A stretch of DNA of 54,840 nt from a bacterium. GTDB lineage: Bacteria > Zhuqueibacterota > QNDG01 > JAGLOF01. Positions 34,267 to 43,563 of the stretch are shown piece after piece. Position 1 is the first letter of the stretch. Each line of letters starts with the position of its first letter. Location: positions 1-54,840 of the forward strand of contig JAGLOF010000005.1 in assembly GCA_023139105.1 (NCBI GenBank). The letters run 5' to 3'. The notes below the pieces were generated by a model. That model was not told where the DNA came from, did no database searches, and saw only the letters and a program-made list of their open reading frames with translations. The translations under genes and the position numbers were made by a program.

Positions 34267-36273
34267 TTACGAGCCTATGGGAATTGTAAAAATGAACTTA
34301 CTGCCTTTTTCCATTTCATTTTCTATCCAAATTTTACCATTGTGTTTTTCAATAAATTCTTTGCAAAGGATTAGACCTAAGCCTGATCCCGCTTCATTTT
34401 CTGTTCCTCTTGTTGATGTGCTTTCACTAATATCAAATAATTTGGATTGTATTTCTCCTAAAACTCCCACGCCGTTATCTTTTATAGTTATTTCTGCATA
34501 TTCTTGATTGTTTTTATTTGTTATTGTGCATGCTGCGACTTCTACTGTACCTTGCTTTGGCGTGAATTTTATTGCATTTGAAACTAAATTCCGAAGAATA
34601 ACAGCAAACATATTTTTATCTGTTTTGACAAAAATATGTTTAGGTATTTCATTTATTAAACTTATTGATTTATTAATAGCGGAGAGCCTTAACATCCCTA
34701 TGGTCTCTTGTGATATTAAAAATAGATTTTCCTTTTCTGGATAAAAATCAATAGTGTTCATTTGCGAATGCGACCAATAAAGTAAATTTTCAAGCAGTTT
34801 AAATGCATTTTGTAACTCGCTATGAATAATTTTTATGAATTGTTTTTGCTCTTGAGTATCGTAATCATCAAATTCATTGTATAAAATTCCTGAAAAGCCA
34901 AGCATTGAACTATAGGGGCTTTTTAAATCGTGTGCAATTATTGAGAAAAACTTATCTTTTGTAGCATTTAAATCCTGCAATTTTTTGTTTTGTTGTAATA
35001 TTTTCTGTTCCGATGATTCGAGTTTTTTTAAAGATGTGGTAGTTTTTTCAAGCTCTTCTGCCATTTTATTGAAAGCTTTACCCAAAAGTCCGATTTCATC
35101 TTTTCGTGAGACTACAATTCGGGCACTGAAATCTGTTTTGGCAATTTTCTTACTTTGTTCAATTAATTGTTTTAGGGGATTAACCGCAAGTTTGCCAAAT
35201 ATAAATGCGACAATAGCCAAAATAATTATCAGCAGAAAACCAACAGCTAAAATAATTAAAGTCGAGTCTTTAAGGGGTTCTAAAATAGTGGCTAAGTTTC
35301 GGGAATTAATAATGTGCCACGACTCTCCGGTGTTTCCTTTTTTGTGGTCAACGGATTCAAAGGAGCCTCCGAAAAGATAACCTTCAGCGTCTTTTGAAGT
35401 TATTCCTACCTCCGAATTTCCAATCAACCATTTATTATCTGAATCATCATATTGAAAAGAATGCTCATCTATAGATTGTAATTTCTTATAAAGCAAATTC
35501 GGTATTCGAGTACTCAGTGGCGCACTCTCTCTTTCAAAAACGATTTCACCTCCGCTCCGAATAAGCTTGAAATCTCCAGCGGTCTCATTCTGCGAATTCA
35601 ATATCATTTCACTTATTGCACCTAATATATTAAGGTTAACTTTTAACATGCCAATTATTTTGTTCTCTTCTTTAATCGGAATAACTACTCCTAATACATA
35701 TCCATCCACACTATTATCATAGCCGCGGTCGTCCAAAAATACAGCTCCCAAGCCATTATTATAAGCTCCCTTCCACCAGTATTTATGAGCGTGTGCAAAA
35801 GTGGTGAGTTTTGCAGTTGAAGCTACAAGAGCGCCGTATTTATTTGTCAGGAAAATTTCGCCGTACTCCCCTTTAAGATTATTTTGCTGTTCTTTTAAAA
35901 ATTGTGCTACACTGTTGTGTGTGAATTCAAGAATAAAAGCATCTTTTTCGTCTTCAGTTGCTTTCCATTGTTCATTTTGCAGATAAATTTTTTCATTTCT
36001 CTCTTTTTCAGATAAGTTCCCAAAGGTACAGTTACTAGTTATTAATGCATTATTTATAATAGGGGTGATGGAAAGTGTCTGGTTAGTTTTTACTTTTTCC
36101 AAAAGTAGTTGTTCAAAATTGCCAGATACTGCATCAACAACTAATTCAGTATGGTTTAACTCATGTTGTAAGATAGCCCTAGAATTGTATCTATAGGCGG
36201 TAAACAATCCAATAGCGAGAATAATTGTTCCTAATGTAAAAATCTGTAGTGCCAGTTTAGTCTCATATTTCAT
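34267..36273 (-). CDS. Orphan membrane sensor histidine kinase with CACHE domain
   Basis: A 668-residue two-component sensor. A membrane helix at about 9-27 is followed by a large periplasmic ligand-binding region of double-CACHE type (about 30-335; GEYGEIFLTNKYGALVAST, YVLGVVIPIKEENKIIGML). A second helix (about 341-362) leads to HAMP (about 363-415), a coiled coil and HisKA with His448 in SIIAHDLKSPYSS. The ATPase domain has NLVSNAIKFT, DNGVGV and GSGLGL. No response regulator is nearby. The gene is AT-rich and sits between ~295-bp direct repeats containing mlaD sequence, so it is probably a late insertion. Its signal is unknown. No strong ribosome site is seen. Confidence 0.92.
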   Translation of the reverse strand: MKYETKLALQIFTLGTIILAIGLFTAYRYNSRAILQHELNHTELVVDAVSGNFEQLLLEKVKTNQTLSITPIINNALITSNCTFGNLSEKERNEKIYLQNEQWKATEDEKDAFILEFTHNSVAQFLKEQQNNLKGEYGEIFLTNKYGALVASTAKLTTFAHAHKYWWKGAYNNGLGAVFLDDRGYDNSVDGYVLGVVIPIKEENKIIGMLKVNLNILGAISEMILNSQNETAGDFKLIRSGGEIVFERESAPLSTRIPNLLYKKLQSIDEHSFQYDDSDNKWLIGNSEVGITSKDAEGYLFGGSFESVDHKKGNTGESWHIINSRNLATILEPLKDSTLIILAVGFLLIIILAIVAFIFGKLAVNPLKQLIEQSKKIAKTDFSARIVVSRKDEIGLLGKAFNKMAEELEKTTTSLKKLESSEQKILQQNKKLQDLNATKDKFFSIIAHDLKSPYSSMLGFSGILYNEFDDYDTQEQKQFIKIIHSELQNAFKLLENLLYWSHSQMNTIDFYPEKENLFLISQETIGMLRLSAINKSISLINEIPKHIFVKTDKNMFAVILRNLVSNAIKFTPKQGTVEVAACTITNKNNQEYAEITIKDNGVGVLGEIQSKLFDISESTSTRGTENEAGSGLGLILCKEFIEKHNGKIWIENEMEKGSKFIFTIPIGS

Positions 36274-36363
36274 AATAATTTTACTCTTAAATATTTATTA
36301 ACTATAGTGGTTCGGATTTTTTCTCTTACTGAAAATTGTTGCAACCGGCATTACTAATTGATG

Positions 36364-36654
36364 CTAACGTCTATATATACGCTTTGTTGTTATTTCTCCT
36401 ATCTGGCAGGATAACAACAATTGTTGATATTCCCTATTTATCACTTAATCATTCATCCCAATAAATAAATCACCACAGCATTTCAAATCTATAAATCATT
36501 TTATTTGTCATACTTAAACTTATTGCGTGAGATACACTCACTACCTTTCCGGCAGAGTCTCAATATTTTTCTTGGTCTTTTCACCTGCTTTGCGGCGATT
36601 CTGAATAAGCCATTTTGCCATTGAACTGCGTTCGATTCCCAGTACTATATCCTG
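36364..36654. repeat. Direct repeat B: mlaD end and downstream region
   Basis: The partner of 33921-34217. It includes the last ~38 codons of intact mlaD plus ~177 nt downstream. The inverted repeat TTGTTGTTA (36384-36392) and TAACAACAA (36412-36420) is kept with an identical 19-nt gap though the loop sequence differs, so the stem appears selected. Confidence 0.88.
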
Positions 36655-37557
36655 CAATCCATGATAGATTGACGGATCATTGAGCAGTTGAGCAACGGCT
36701 CCCTGACCGGAATCAATTTTAGCTGTAATATTTGCAAGGTGATGCAGAGTAGTCTTAAGATCATCTCCTACTGCCTTGCCGTATTCTTCATCGTTGACCA
36801 ATCGGCCGAATACGCTCTTGGTTGATGCCATCTGCATTGAGAGCTTTTTCAAATTTGCCGATGCCGCCTGCATATCAGACAATGTCTGAGCTATTGCGAC
36901 AGTATCAGCAAGCAATGTACCAACTGCGCCTTTACTGTTACTGGCCCGGGCCAGCAAGCTGGCCAGATGCCTTGAAGATCTGTCCAGGTTCAATAGAATG
37001 CTCTGCAACTGTGCCGGTTCATTCAAAAGCTGACTAAGCATTCCCGGTCCATCATCAAGTTTACCCAGAACACGACGAATATCTGTCATTACACCTGTGG
37101 TACTGTCTACAATAGCCAACATATCAGTCGGATCTTCTGCAGTAATATACTCGCCGGCCGTAACAGCATCGAAAGACATCGAGCCCATTGACAGAGCTAC
37201 AAGTTTACCATAGACAATACTGGCCGAGGCAATACGTGCCCGGGAATCCAGACGGATTCTGGGGGCTACTTCTTTCAACACCTCTATCTCTACAAGAATT
37301 TTCTGTTGATTTAAATCTTCAGGAAAACTGATTAGAGACACATTGCCAACCTCAACACCGGTAAGCAAAACCGGATCACCTGTGTAAAGGCCGCCTGTCT
37401 GTGAAAATAAAATACGATATTTTACTTTTTTGCCAAACATCTTCTTTTGCCCGCCAAGGGCAAAAACTACTGCTACCATAATTGTCAGAGCAAGTAGTAT
37501 CAGGCTTCCTACGCGAAGCTCTCGCTTATAAGTCTTCTTGACTATTGATTGTGCCAA
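36541..37557 (-). CDS. mlaD: MCE-domain lipid transport protein, MlaD-type
   Basis: A 338-residue periplasmic lipid-binding component anchored in the inner membrane. One helix (about 16-36) precedes the MCE domain (about 42-120; VKYRILFSQTGGLYTGDPVLLTGVEVGNV). A long helical C-terminus follows with repeated patterns such as SQLLNEPAQLQ and AQLLNDPSIY, longer than in E. coli MlaD (183 residues). It works with the MlaF ATPase and MlaE permease encoded just upstream (gaps of 6 and 8 nt). The start appears to be TTG at 37557, 10 nt after AAGGAG. Its last 38 codons are duplicated at 34109-34217 beyond the kinase gene, so its own end may have been swapped in by the insertion event. Confidence 0.9.
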   Translation of the reverse strand: MAQSIVKKTYKRELRVGSLILLALTIMVAVVFALGGQKKMFGKKVKYRILFSQTGGLYTGDPVLLTGVEVGNVSLISFPEDLNQQKILVEIEVLKEVAPRIRLDSRARIASASIVYGKLVALSMGSMSFDAVTAGEYITAEDPTDMLAIVDSTTGVMTDIRRVLGKLDDGPGMLSQLLNEPAQLQSILLNLDRSSRHLASLLARASNSKGAVGTLLADTVAIAQTLSDMQAASANLKKLSMQMASTKSVFGRLVNDEEYGKAVGDDLKTTLHHLANITAKIDSGQGAVAQLLNDPSIYHGLQDIVLGIERSSMAKWLIQNRRKAGEKTKKNIETLPER

Positions 37558-37563
37558 GATTAA

Positions 37564-38292
37564 TTAACTCCTTAAAAATTCATGTACGATTGGGTCGTCA
37601 CACTCCCATATTTCATCTGGCGTGCCTACAAACTTGATACGGCCACGATAGAGAAAAGCTATGCGGTCTGCAATCGACATAGCACTCTGGATATCATGTG
37701 TAACGATTACGGAAGTTATCTTTAAATCCTCATGTATATTACGCATGAGCTTGCTGACCCATTTAGTTGTAATGGGATCAAGCCCCGTTGTCGGTTCATC
37801 ATATAAAAGTGCACGTGGTTCCAATATAACTGCCCTGGCAAGGGCAACACGCCTGCGCATCCCCCCGGAAAGATTACTGGGCATCATCTTCTCAACACCC
37901 TCAAGTCCAACAAGTTTAAGTTTGCCCCTCACCTTGATTTCTATCTCTTCATGAGTGAGTGCCGTATGCTCTCTCAGCGGAAAAGCCACATTATCGAAGA
38001 CACTCATTGAATCAAAAAGAGCTCCACCTTGAAAAAGAAACCCGACTTTTCTGCGAATAGGTAACATCTCATTTTCAGCATAATCGGTTATATCACGGCC
38101 ATCCACATAAATGCGGCCTTCATCCGGATTAATCAATCCGACAATATGCTTCAAAGCTACAGTCTTTCCGGTGCCGGACCCGCCCAAAATAACAAGAGCC
38201 TCACCACGACGAATTACCAGTGTAAGTCCGCGAAGAACTTCACGGCCATCAAAACTTTTATAGACTTCATCAAGAAATACAAATGGTGGCAC
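37564..38292 (-). CDS. mlaF: ABC transporter ATPase, MlaF-type
   Basis: The 242-residue cytoplasmic ATPase that powers the MCE lipid transporter. Walker A GGSGTGKT lies near residue 36, the Q-loop in GFLFQGGALFDSMSVFDNVAFPL near 84, the ABC signature LSGGMRRRVALARA near 141, Walker B ALLYDEPTTGLDP near 160 and the switch His in VIVTHD near 195. The FDSMSVFDN text is typical of Mla/Ttg2A ATPases. The start is GTG at 38292 with an AGAGG site. It lies between mlaE and mlaD in one operon. The transport direction for this clade, retrograde or anterograde, cannot be read from sequence. Confidence 0.94.
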   Translation of the reverse strand: MPPFVFLDEVYKSFDGREVLRGLTLVIRRGEALVILGGSGTGKTVALKHIVGLINPDEGRIYVDGRDITDYAENEMLPIRRKVGFLFQGGALFDSMSVFDNVAFPLREHTALTHEEIEIKVRGKLKLVGLEGVEKMMPSNLSGGMRRRVALARAVILEPRALLYDEPTTGLDPITTKWVSKLMRNIHEDLKITSVIVTHDIQSAMSIADRIAFLYRGRIKFVGTPDEIWECDDPIVHEFLRS

Positions 38293-38300
38293 AGGTACCT

Positions 38301-39062
38301 CTATATAATCAATAATAATTTCGTTACAAAATAATCGGCTACCATTATGCAGACAGATGCGGCAACAACACTCTTGGTGGTTGCCTGACCAACACCTTCA
38401 GCACCGCCTTCAACATGCAATCCGTAATGACAGCCAATGAGAGATATGAAAAACCCAAAGATCACGGACTTGAAAATGCCTCCAAAAAAATCTGCCATGG
38501 TAACTGCTCTGACTACTTGATAATAATATGTAATAAATGTCATTTTTATATCAAGCAATGCCACTACCAGGCCTCCGGCTATGCCGACGACATCTGCCAG
38601 TGCCGTCAAGAGGGGCATCATTATAATTGTGGCAAAAACCCTGGGAAAAACCAGTTTTTTAGCAGGTGAGGCACCAAGCAAACGAATAGCATCGACCTGC
38701 TCTGTCACACGCATTGAGCCGATAACAGATGTAATACCGGCACTCACACGCCCGCCAACAAGCAAAGCTGTTAGAAGTGGACCAAATTCTTTTGTAATAG
38801 CCACACCAACGCCTATTCCCAACATGGCACGACCGGCAAAATTGGCCTCTGAATATGCTACTTGTACTGCCATTACCATGCCTACAAAGAATGAGGCGGT
38901 TAACACAATCGGCAGTGATTTCACGCCCAGCTCATCCATCTGATGAAGTAATGCCTTGAACTCATATGGTCGTGAAAAACCATGGCGCAGGGTCTCATTC
39001 CACAGAAGTGCAATCTGCCCTGCCTCTCTGGCAGTATGTATTATTTTCTTTTTAAGGGACAT
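38301..39062 (-). CDS. mlaE: MlaE-family lipid ABC permease
   Basis: A 253-residue inner-membrane permease. It starts with an amphipathic interface segment, then five membrane helices. The family hallmark VKSLPIVLTASFFVGMVMAVQ and the Glu-containing GIGVGVAITKEFGPLLTALLVGGRVSAGI region are intact, as are MRVTEQVDAIRLLGASP (coupling helix) and the C-terminal GVGQATTKSVVAASVCIMVADYFVT. It pairs with MlaF and MlaD to move phospholipids across the envelope. Length equals that of E. coli MlaE. It begins 8 nt after gpmI ends. MlaB and MlaC are not encoded here, as is usual outside Proteobacteria. Confidence 0.94.
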   Translation of the reverse strand: MSLKKKIIHTAREAGQIALLWNETLRHGFSRPYEFKALLHQMDELGVKSLPIVLTASFFVGMVMAVQVAYSEANFAGRAMLGIGVGVAITKEFGPLLTALLVGGRVSAGITSVIGSMRVTEQVDAIRLLGASPAKKLVFPRVFATIIMMPLLTALADVVGIAGGLVVALLDIKMTFITYYYQVVRAVTMADFFGGIFKSVIFGFFISLIGCHYGLHVEGGAEGVGQATTKSVVAASVCIMVADYFVTKLLLII

Positions 39063-39070
39063 GCTCTCTC

Positions 39071-40723
39071 TTATCTGACAATTTCAATCAAGCTCTTATC
39101 GAAATCTTCCGGCGGCGTGAATCCCAGAAAATTTAATATTGTAGCGGCAATGTTAGACAAACCCGGTTTTTCAAGATCTGCCAGGCGATACTCCCCATTG
39201 AAGCCAGGGTCATAGATGATAAAAGGCACGGGATTAAGAGTATGCGATGTCTTTGATTTGAATTTACCATTCTCATCAACTTTTGGTTTTCCGTCCTTGC
39301 CCATTTCAAACATCTCATCTGCATTACCGTGATCAGCCGTAATCAATGCCACACCACCGGCCTTTTCTACGGCCCTTAGCAATCTTCCCATAGCCAGATC
39401 TACTGCTTCCATGGCAAGTGCCGTAGCTCTCACCACACCCGTGTGCCCTACCATATCTCCATTTGCATAATTTATTCGTATAAATTGATGGCGACCTGTC
39501 TCAATCTCATTAACAATAGTATCTGTTATCTCTGCGCATTTCATCCATGGCCGCTGTTCAAAGGGAATGATGTCTGATGTAATTTCAATATATGTCTCCA
39601 ATTCATCATCAAACTTGCCACTGCGATTACCGTTCCAAAAATATGTAACATGACCAAATTTCTGCGTCTCCGAACAGGCAAGCTGTGTAATTCCGGCCTT
39701 GCTTAAATACTCTCCAAGTGTTCTGTCAATAGCCGGGGGAGAGACAAGGTATGATGAGGGTATGTGCAGATCGCCGTCATACTCCATCATACCGGCATAT
39801 GCTATATCCGGCCTGCGTTGACGATCGAATTTATCAAATTTTACATCTTCAAAGGCACGGCTTATCTCAATGGAACGGTCACCCCTGAAGTTGAAGAAAA
39901 TAACAGAATCGCCATCAAGAACAGGACCCACAGGCCTGCTCTTCTCTGCAATAACAAATGGAGGGAAAAATTGATCAATTATCTCCGGATTATTTTTGCG
40001 AATAGCCGTTATTGCCTCTTCGGCTGATGCATACATCTCCCCCTGACCCAGGACATGAGTCTTCCATCCACATTCCACAATTCGCCAATCAGCTTCATAG
40101 CGATCCATTGTCACATTCATGCGACCACCACCAGAGGCAATCTTATAATCCACACCGTCAGAATTCAGACCATCAAGAAACCCTTCAAATGGACGCAGAT
40201 AGTCCAATGCCGATGTCTCACCAACATCACGCCCATCAAGTAATATATGAATACGTACACGGAGCACATTTTCTTCTTTAGCACGTTGCAGCATCGCCTG
40301 CAAATGATTTATATGCGAATGAACATTCCCATCAGAAAAAAGCCCGATAAAATGTAGTGTTGAGCCGTTCTCTTTTACCTGTTCTATCAACTTGATCCAG
40401 GCCTTGCCTTCCCATATCGAACCGGATTCAATTGCTTGATTAACCAGCTTTGCACCCTGGTTGAATACTCTTCCGGCACCGATGGCATTATGCCCTACCT
40501 CGGAATTACCCATATCACCGTCAGACGGCAGTCCTACGGCCTTGCCATGAGCACGCAGCTGTGTATGCATGCATGTTTTGAAAAGACCGTCCAATATTGG
40601 GGTTTCAGCTAATGTCACTGCATTGCCGCTGCCTTCGGGGGCAATACCTACTCCATCAAGAATAACTGTAATCAGCGGCCCTGATCGTCGTATTTTATTT
40701 TTTAATTCATTTAACGTGAGCAT
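39071..40723 (-). CDS. gpmI: Cofactor-independent phosphoglycerate mutase
   Basis: A 550-residue glycolytic enzyme interconverting 3- and 2-phosphoglycerate with two Mn ions. The first metal site begins with ITVILDGVGIAP, the phospho-Ser is in GDMGNSEVGHN near residue 74, and the substrate loop HIHILLDGRDVGETSA and GGRMNVTMDRYEADW are intact. The late metal ligands are in NYANGDMVGHTG and ITADHGNADEM. A short insertion near residue 490 (KDGKPKVDENGKFKSKTSHT) extends the usual ~510 length. It starts with ATG after AGAGGGTG. It is in the same run of minus-strand genes as the Mla operon. Confidence 0.96.
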   Translation of the reverse strand: MLTLNELKNKIRRSGPLITVILDGVGIAPEGSGNAVTLAETPILDGLFKTCMHTQLRAHGKAVGLPSDGDMGNSEVGHNAIGAGRVFNQGAKLVNQAIESGSIWEGKAWIKLIEQVKENGSTLHFIGLFSDGNVHSHINHLQAMLQRAKEENVLRVRIHILLDGRDVGETSALDYLRPFEGFLDGLNSDGVDYKIASGGGRMNVTMDRYEADWRIVECGWKTHVLGQGEMYASAEEAITAIRKNNPEIIDQFFPPFVIAEKSRPVGPVLDGDSVIFFNFRGDRSIEISRAFEDVKFDKFDRQRRPDIAYAGMMEYDGDLHIPSSYLVSPPAIDRTLGEYLSKAGITQLACSETQKFGHVTYFWNGNRSGKFDDELETYIEITSDIIPFEQRPWMKCAEITDTIVNEIETGRHQFIRINYANGDMVGHTGVVRATALAMEAVDLAMGRLLRAVEKAGGVALITADHGNADEMFEMGKDGKPKVDENGKFKSKTSHTLNPVPFIIYDPGFNGEYRLADLEKPGLSNIAATILNFLGFTPPEDFDKSLIEIVR

Positions 40724-40743
40724 TACACCCTCTAAATCAAATA

Positions 40744-40947
40744 TTAATTATCACTTATCGGAAACAGCGGAACCACCTTGACCGACTGCGGCCCGCCATC
40801 AATCAACAAATACCCTTTATCCTCATCCCAGTGCCATATTGAATCCGGTAAAGCTGTGAGATTAGATACTTTTTGCTCCAAAGGAGCTTCATTATACGGT
40901 CTGTAAATCATTCGTTCCATGGACTGACGGCCACGCCAGAGCAACAT
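40744..40947 (-). CDS. Possible small protein or gene remnant before gpmI
   Basis: A 67-codon ORF fills most of the gap between the DUF362 gene and gpmI. Its translation is charged and protein-like (ERMIYRPYNEAPLEQKVS, WHWDEDKGYLLIDGGPQ), and the open frame extends upstream without a start to 40990 with ALARIAAAFKMLLWRG. No ribosome site precedes any ATG, and the stretch is more GC-rich than its neighbours. It may be the 3-prime end of a decayed gene or a small gene with an unusual start. No family recognised. Confidence 0.35.
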   Translation of the reverse strand: MLLWRGRQSMERMIYRPYNEAPLEQKVSNLTALPDSIWHWDEDKGYLLIDGGPQSVKVVPLFPISDN

Positions 40948-41007
40948 CTTGAACGCAGCTGCAATACGCGCCAGCGCAGCAGCTCGGAATGCCGGGCAGT
41001 CAAATCT

Positions 41008-42081
41008 CTATGCAACTGAGATGAGCTCATACGGCATCTCTCCCAAACCTATTTTTTCACCATGTTTCATTTGAATCCTTGCATCAATCTCTGCATACAA
41101 AACATCATCAAGAGATTTATTAGCATTTTTTTCCAGCAGATCCAGAGTTGCCGCATCAATTGCAACAGGATCATATCCCACTAAAATGCCAATATCAGTC
41201 ATACAAACATCCTGCACCTTATCCATGCAATCGCAATCACGGGTTATATTGAGCAAGAATGATATATAAGCCACCCTCCCTTCCTTACCGTATATAACGC
41301 CCAGGGCATGTTCAGCCATTCGTTTCTGAATATCTGGTGCCGTCATACCCCAATCATGCTTAACAGCTGAGAAACGGCACACCGTAATGCACTCACCACA
41401 ACCTATGCATAGTTTCTGATTTATTGCAGCACCGGCTGTACCCATGACAATAGCATTCTCGGGGCACCATTTAATACACTCATTACACTTTGTACAAAAC
41501 TTTGTCTTGATTTTAGGCTTCATTGTTGCATGTTGTAGCAACTTACCTTTACGACTGGCAAAACCCATACCAAGATTTTTTATTGCCGCACCCATTCCAC
41601 TGAGCATATGCCCTGTAACATGTGTTATGACAAACATGGAATTTGATTGATGAGCAAGTTCAGCGACCGCCACTTTCTTAAAAATTTCACCTGAAATTTC
41701 AACTTCATACTCAGACCCGCCAAGCAGCCCGTCTGCAATAATAACCGGTGCACCTGTTCTCTCCAGGGTAAAACCATGATCATGAGCAAGACGCAAATGC
41801 TCCACTGCATTATCACGGCGAGACTTATAGAGTACACATGTATCAGTTAAAAAAGGATTGGCACCATTCTTTTTTGCCAGATCAACAATCGGCCTAATCC
41901 ACTCAGGCTTGATATGAGTATCATTTTTATCTTCACCAAAATGCAATTTCAGTGCACACAGGTCTTTTGCATGTACTATATCATCCACACAAGCGGCCTG
42001 CATTAGTACAGCAAGGGCTTCGGCTACAGATACATTGGTATCTGATGAATGTATTGGATAAAAATATACTTCAGCTGCCAC
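41008..42081 (-). CDS. DUF362 protein with two [4Fe-4S] ferredoxin motifs
   Basis: A 357-residue soluble protein. The DUF362 domain (KLHFGEDKNDTHIKPEWIRPIVDLAKKNG at its start, cut from its longer block) wraps around an 8Fe ferredoxin insert at about residues 195-245 with CTKCNECIKWCP and CIGCGECITVC. Further cysteines appear in CDCMDKVQDVC near 280. Such proteins are common in anaerobes and their reaction is unknown, though electron transfer to the DUF362 centre is likely. The start is GTG at 42081 with AAGGAG 6 nt upstream. It lies 39 nt after the TPR gene on the same strand. Confidence 0.88.
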   Translation of the reverse strand: MAAEVYFYPIHSSDTNVSVAEALAVLMQAACVDDIVHAKDLCALKLHFGEDKNDTHIKPEWIRPIVDLAKKNGANPFLTDTCVLYKSRRDNAVEHLRLAHDHGFTLERTGAPVIIADGLLGGSEYEVEISGEIFKKVAVAELAHQSNSMFVITHVTGHMLSGMGAAIKNLGMGFASRKGKLLQHATMKPKIKTKFCTKCNECIKWCPENAIVMGTAGAAINQKLCIGCGECITVCRFSAVKHDWGMTAPDIQKRMAEHALGVIYGKEGRVAYISFLLNITRDCDCMDKVQDVCMTDIGILVGYDPVAIDAATLDLLEKNANKSLDDVLYAEIDARIQMKHGEKIGLGEMPYELISVA

Positions 42082-42120
42082 TAATTCTCCTTCAACTAAG
42101 AAGCATTAACTCCACATTAT

Positions 42121-43377
42121 CTATTTTCCATTCAACTTCTTAAAGTACTTCCTGGCCTGGTCAGCCGGCTCTTGAGTTGTATAGTTATCAATGATATACT
42201 GAAAAATCTCAATAGCCTTGGCATCATCCTTCAACTTATCTTTAGCCAACTTACCGGCTTTCAACAAAGTTATTGCAGCCAGCTCATGATCTTTATGCTC
42301 AGTAGCAAATGCTGCATATGCGTCAATAGCCTTAGCATAATCTTTCATTTTTTTCTCATAAGTACGACCAATAGCAAGTCTTGCCTCTGAGACCAGCACA
42401 TGTGTCGGGGCCAATTCAATAAACCTGGTATATGCATCTACTCCTGCTTCCGGTTGTTTCAACTTATCAATTTGAATCTGTCCGATACGCATCCAGGCCT
42501 CACCTATGCGCTCATCCCCTGGATGATTCTCAACACATTCATTATAAGATTCCACTGCTGCGCTATAGGACTTCTGGCGGTGATCTCTCAGATCTGCCAC
42601 AGCCCAGCGCGCATCTGCATGCAGCATTGAATCAGCCTCAGTATTGATTATATCCAGATAAACAACTGCGGCTCTGTCGTATTTCTTTAAATTTTCTGCA
42701 TACAATCCGGCCATACGCAAACTTGCCAGGCTGGCTTCTTCTGTTTCGCTATAATCTTTAACCACCATCAAAGCCGCTGCCAATGCTTCCCAATAGTGTT
42801 TCTGTGCCGCCTCCATCTCACTAATTGAAAGCCAAAGTGCCGGCACCTCTACAGCAAAAGGCAACTTGTGAGCATAGAACCGCGCCACTTCAATAATGGC
42901 AGGATATAATTTCGGGTACTCCAGTGCCTGAAGTGAATGTATAGCCGCAAGCTCTCTTTGAGAAGCATCACCTTCTCCCCGGGCCTTATCTACAAGACTG
43001 GAAAGTTTTTCTTTAATTGGAACAAGTGCCTTGGATTTTTCAGTGAGCATCTTTGCGGCAACACGTAAGTCTGAACGCTGTGTCTCGACAATATCAAAAT
43101 GAAGCACTGTATAATATGCCATAAAAGCATGCAAATGTCTATTCCGTTGAGAATGCAAATCGCCTAAAAGCTGCCATGTGGCCGCTAATTCACTAAATTC
43201 CGAAGACCTGTGTAAAATTGAATAAAGCAAATCAGAAGCTGCCTTATCCATATGTTTTTCTTTTAACTCCACCATTGTCCTGGCTGCTTTTAATGAAATC
43301 GGGTGTTGTTGGGCTGTGCCGGACATAGCAGCCACAAGTACAAACATCAATATTTTACAGACTAATTTATTCAACAT
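42121..43377 (-). CDS. Exported TPR-repeat protein
   Basis: A 418-residue exported protein. The start at 43377 is chosen because GGAGG stands 7 nt upstream and a signal peptide follows (MLNKLVCKILMFVLVAAMSGTAQ); the upstream open frame lacks both. The mature part is a chain of helical TPR units. They are best seen from residue ~250 onward as repeated (Y/A)xAVxxYxxxxxxxPxxxxxxxAxxxxGxI patterns, like the CpoB/YbgF or BamD class. A role in envelope assembly or complex scaffolding is usual for such proteins but not shown. It is the first gene of a minus-strand run that leads through DUF362 and gpmI into the Mla genes. Confidence 0.82.
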   Translation of the reverse strand: MLNKLVCKILMFVLVAAMSGTAQQHPISLKAARTMVELKEKHMDKAASDLLYSILHRSSEFSELAATWQLLGDLHSQRNRHLHAFMAYYTVLHFDIVETQRSDLRVAAKMLTEKSKALVPIKEKLSSLVDKARGEGDASQRELAAIHSLQALEYPKLYPAIIEVARFYAHKLPFAVEVPALWLSISEMEAAQKHYWEALAAALMVVKDYSETEEASLASLRMAGLYAENLKKYDRAAVVYLDIINTEADSMLHADARWAVADLRDHRQKSYSAAVESYNECVENHPGDERIGEAWMRIGQIQIDKLKQPEAGVDAYTRFIELAPTHVLVSEARLAIGRTYEKKMKDYAKAIDAYAAFATEHKDHELAAITLLKAGKLAKDKLKDDAKAIEIFQYIIDNYTTQEPADQARKYFKKLNGK

Positions 43378-43484
43378 CCTGTGCCTCCAAAAATTTTTCC
43401 AGATGTAACATATAATATAACTACCATTACATAATAATGCAAGGGTATAGATCAATACAATTCGATTAAAACACATGAAACTTC

Positions 43485-43513
43485 TTGAAATTCCTCTCGA
43501 TATTCCTTACACT
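43485..43513 (+). promoter_or_regulatory. Possible promoter for the aldolase gene
   Basis: TTGAAA at 43485-43490 and TACACT at 43508-43513 are spaced by 17 nt and lie 51 nt before the aldolase ATG, which has an AAAGGAG site. Confidence 0.45.
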
Positions 43514-43563
43514 TAATACATACTGATAATCGGAAAAATATTTTATAATAAAAGGAGACAACA

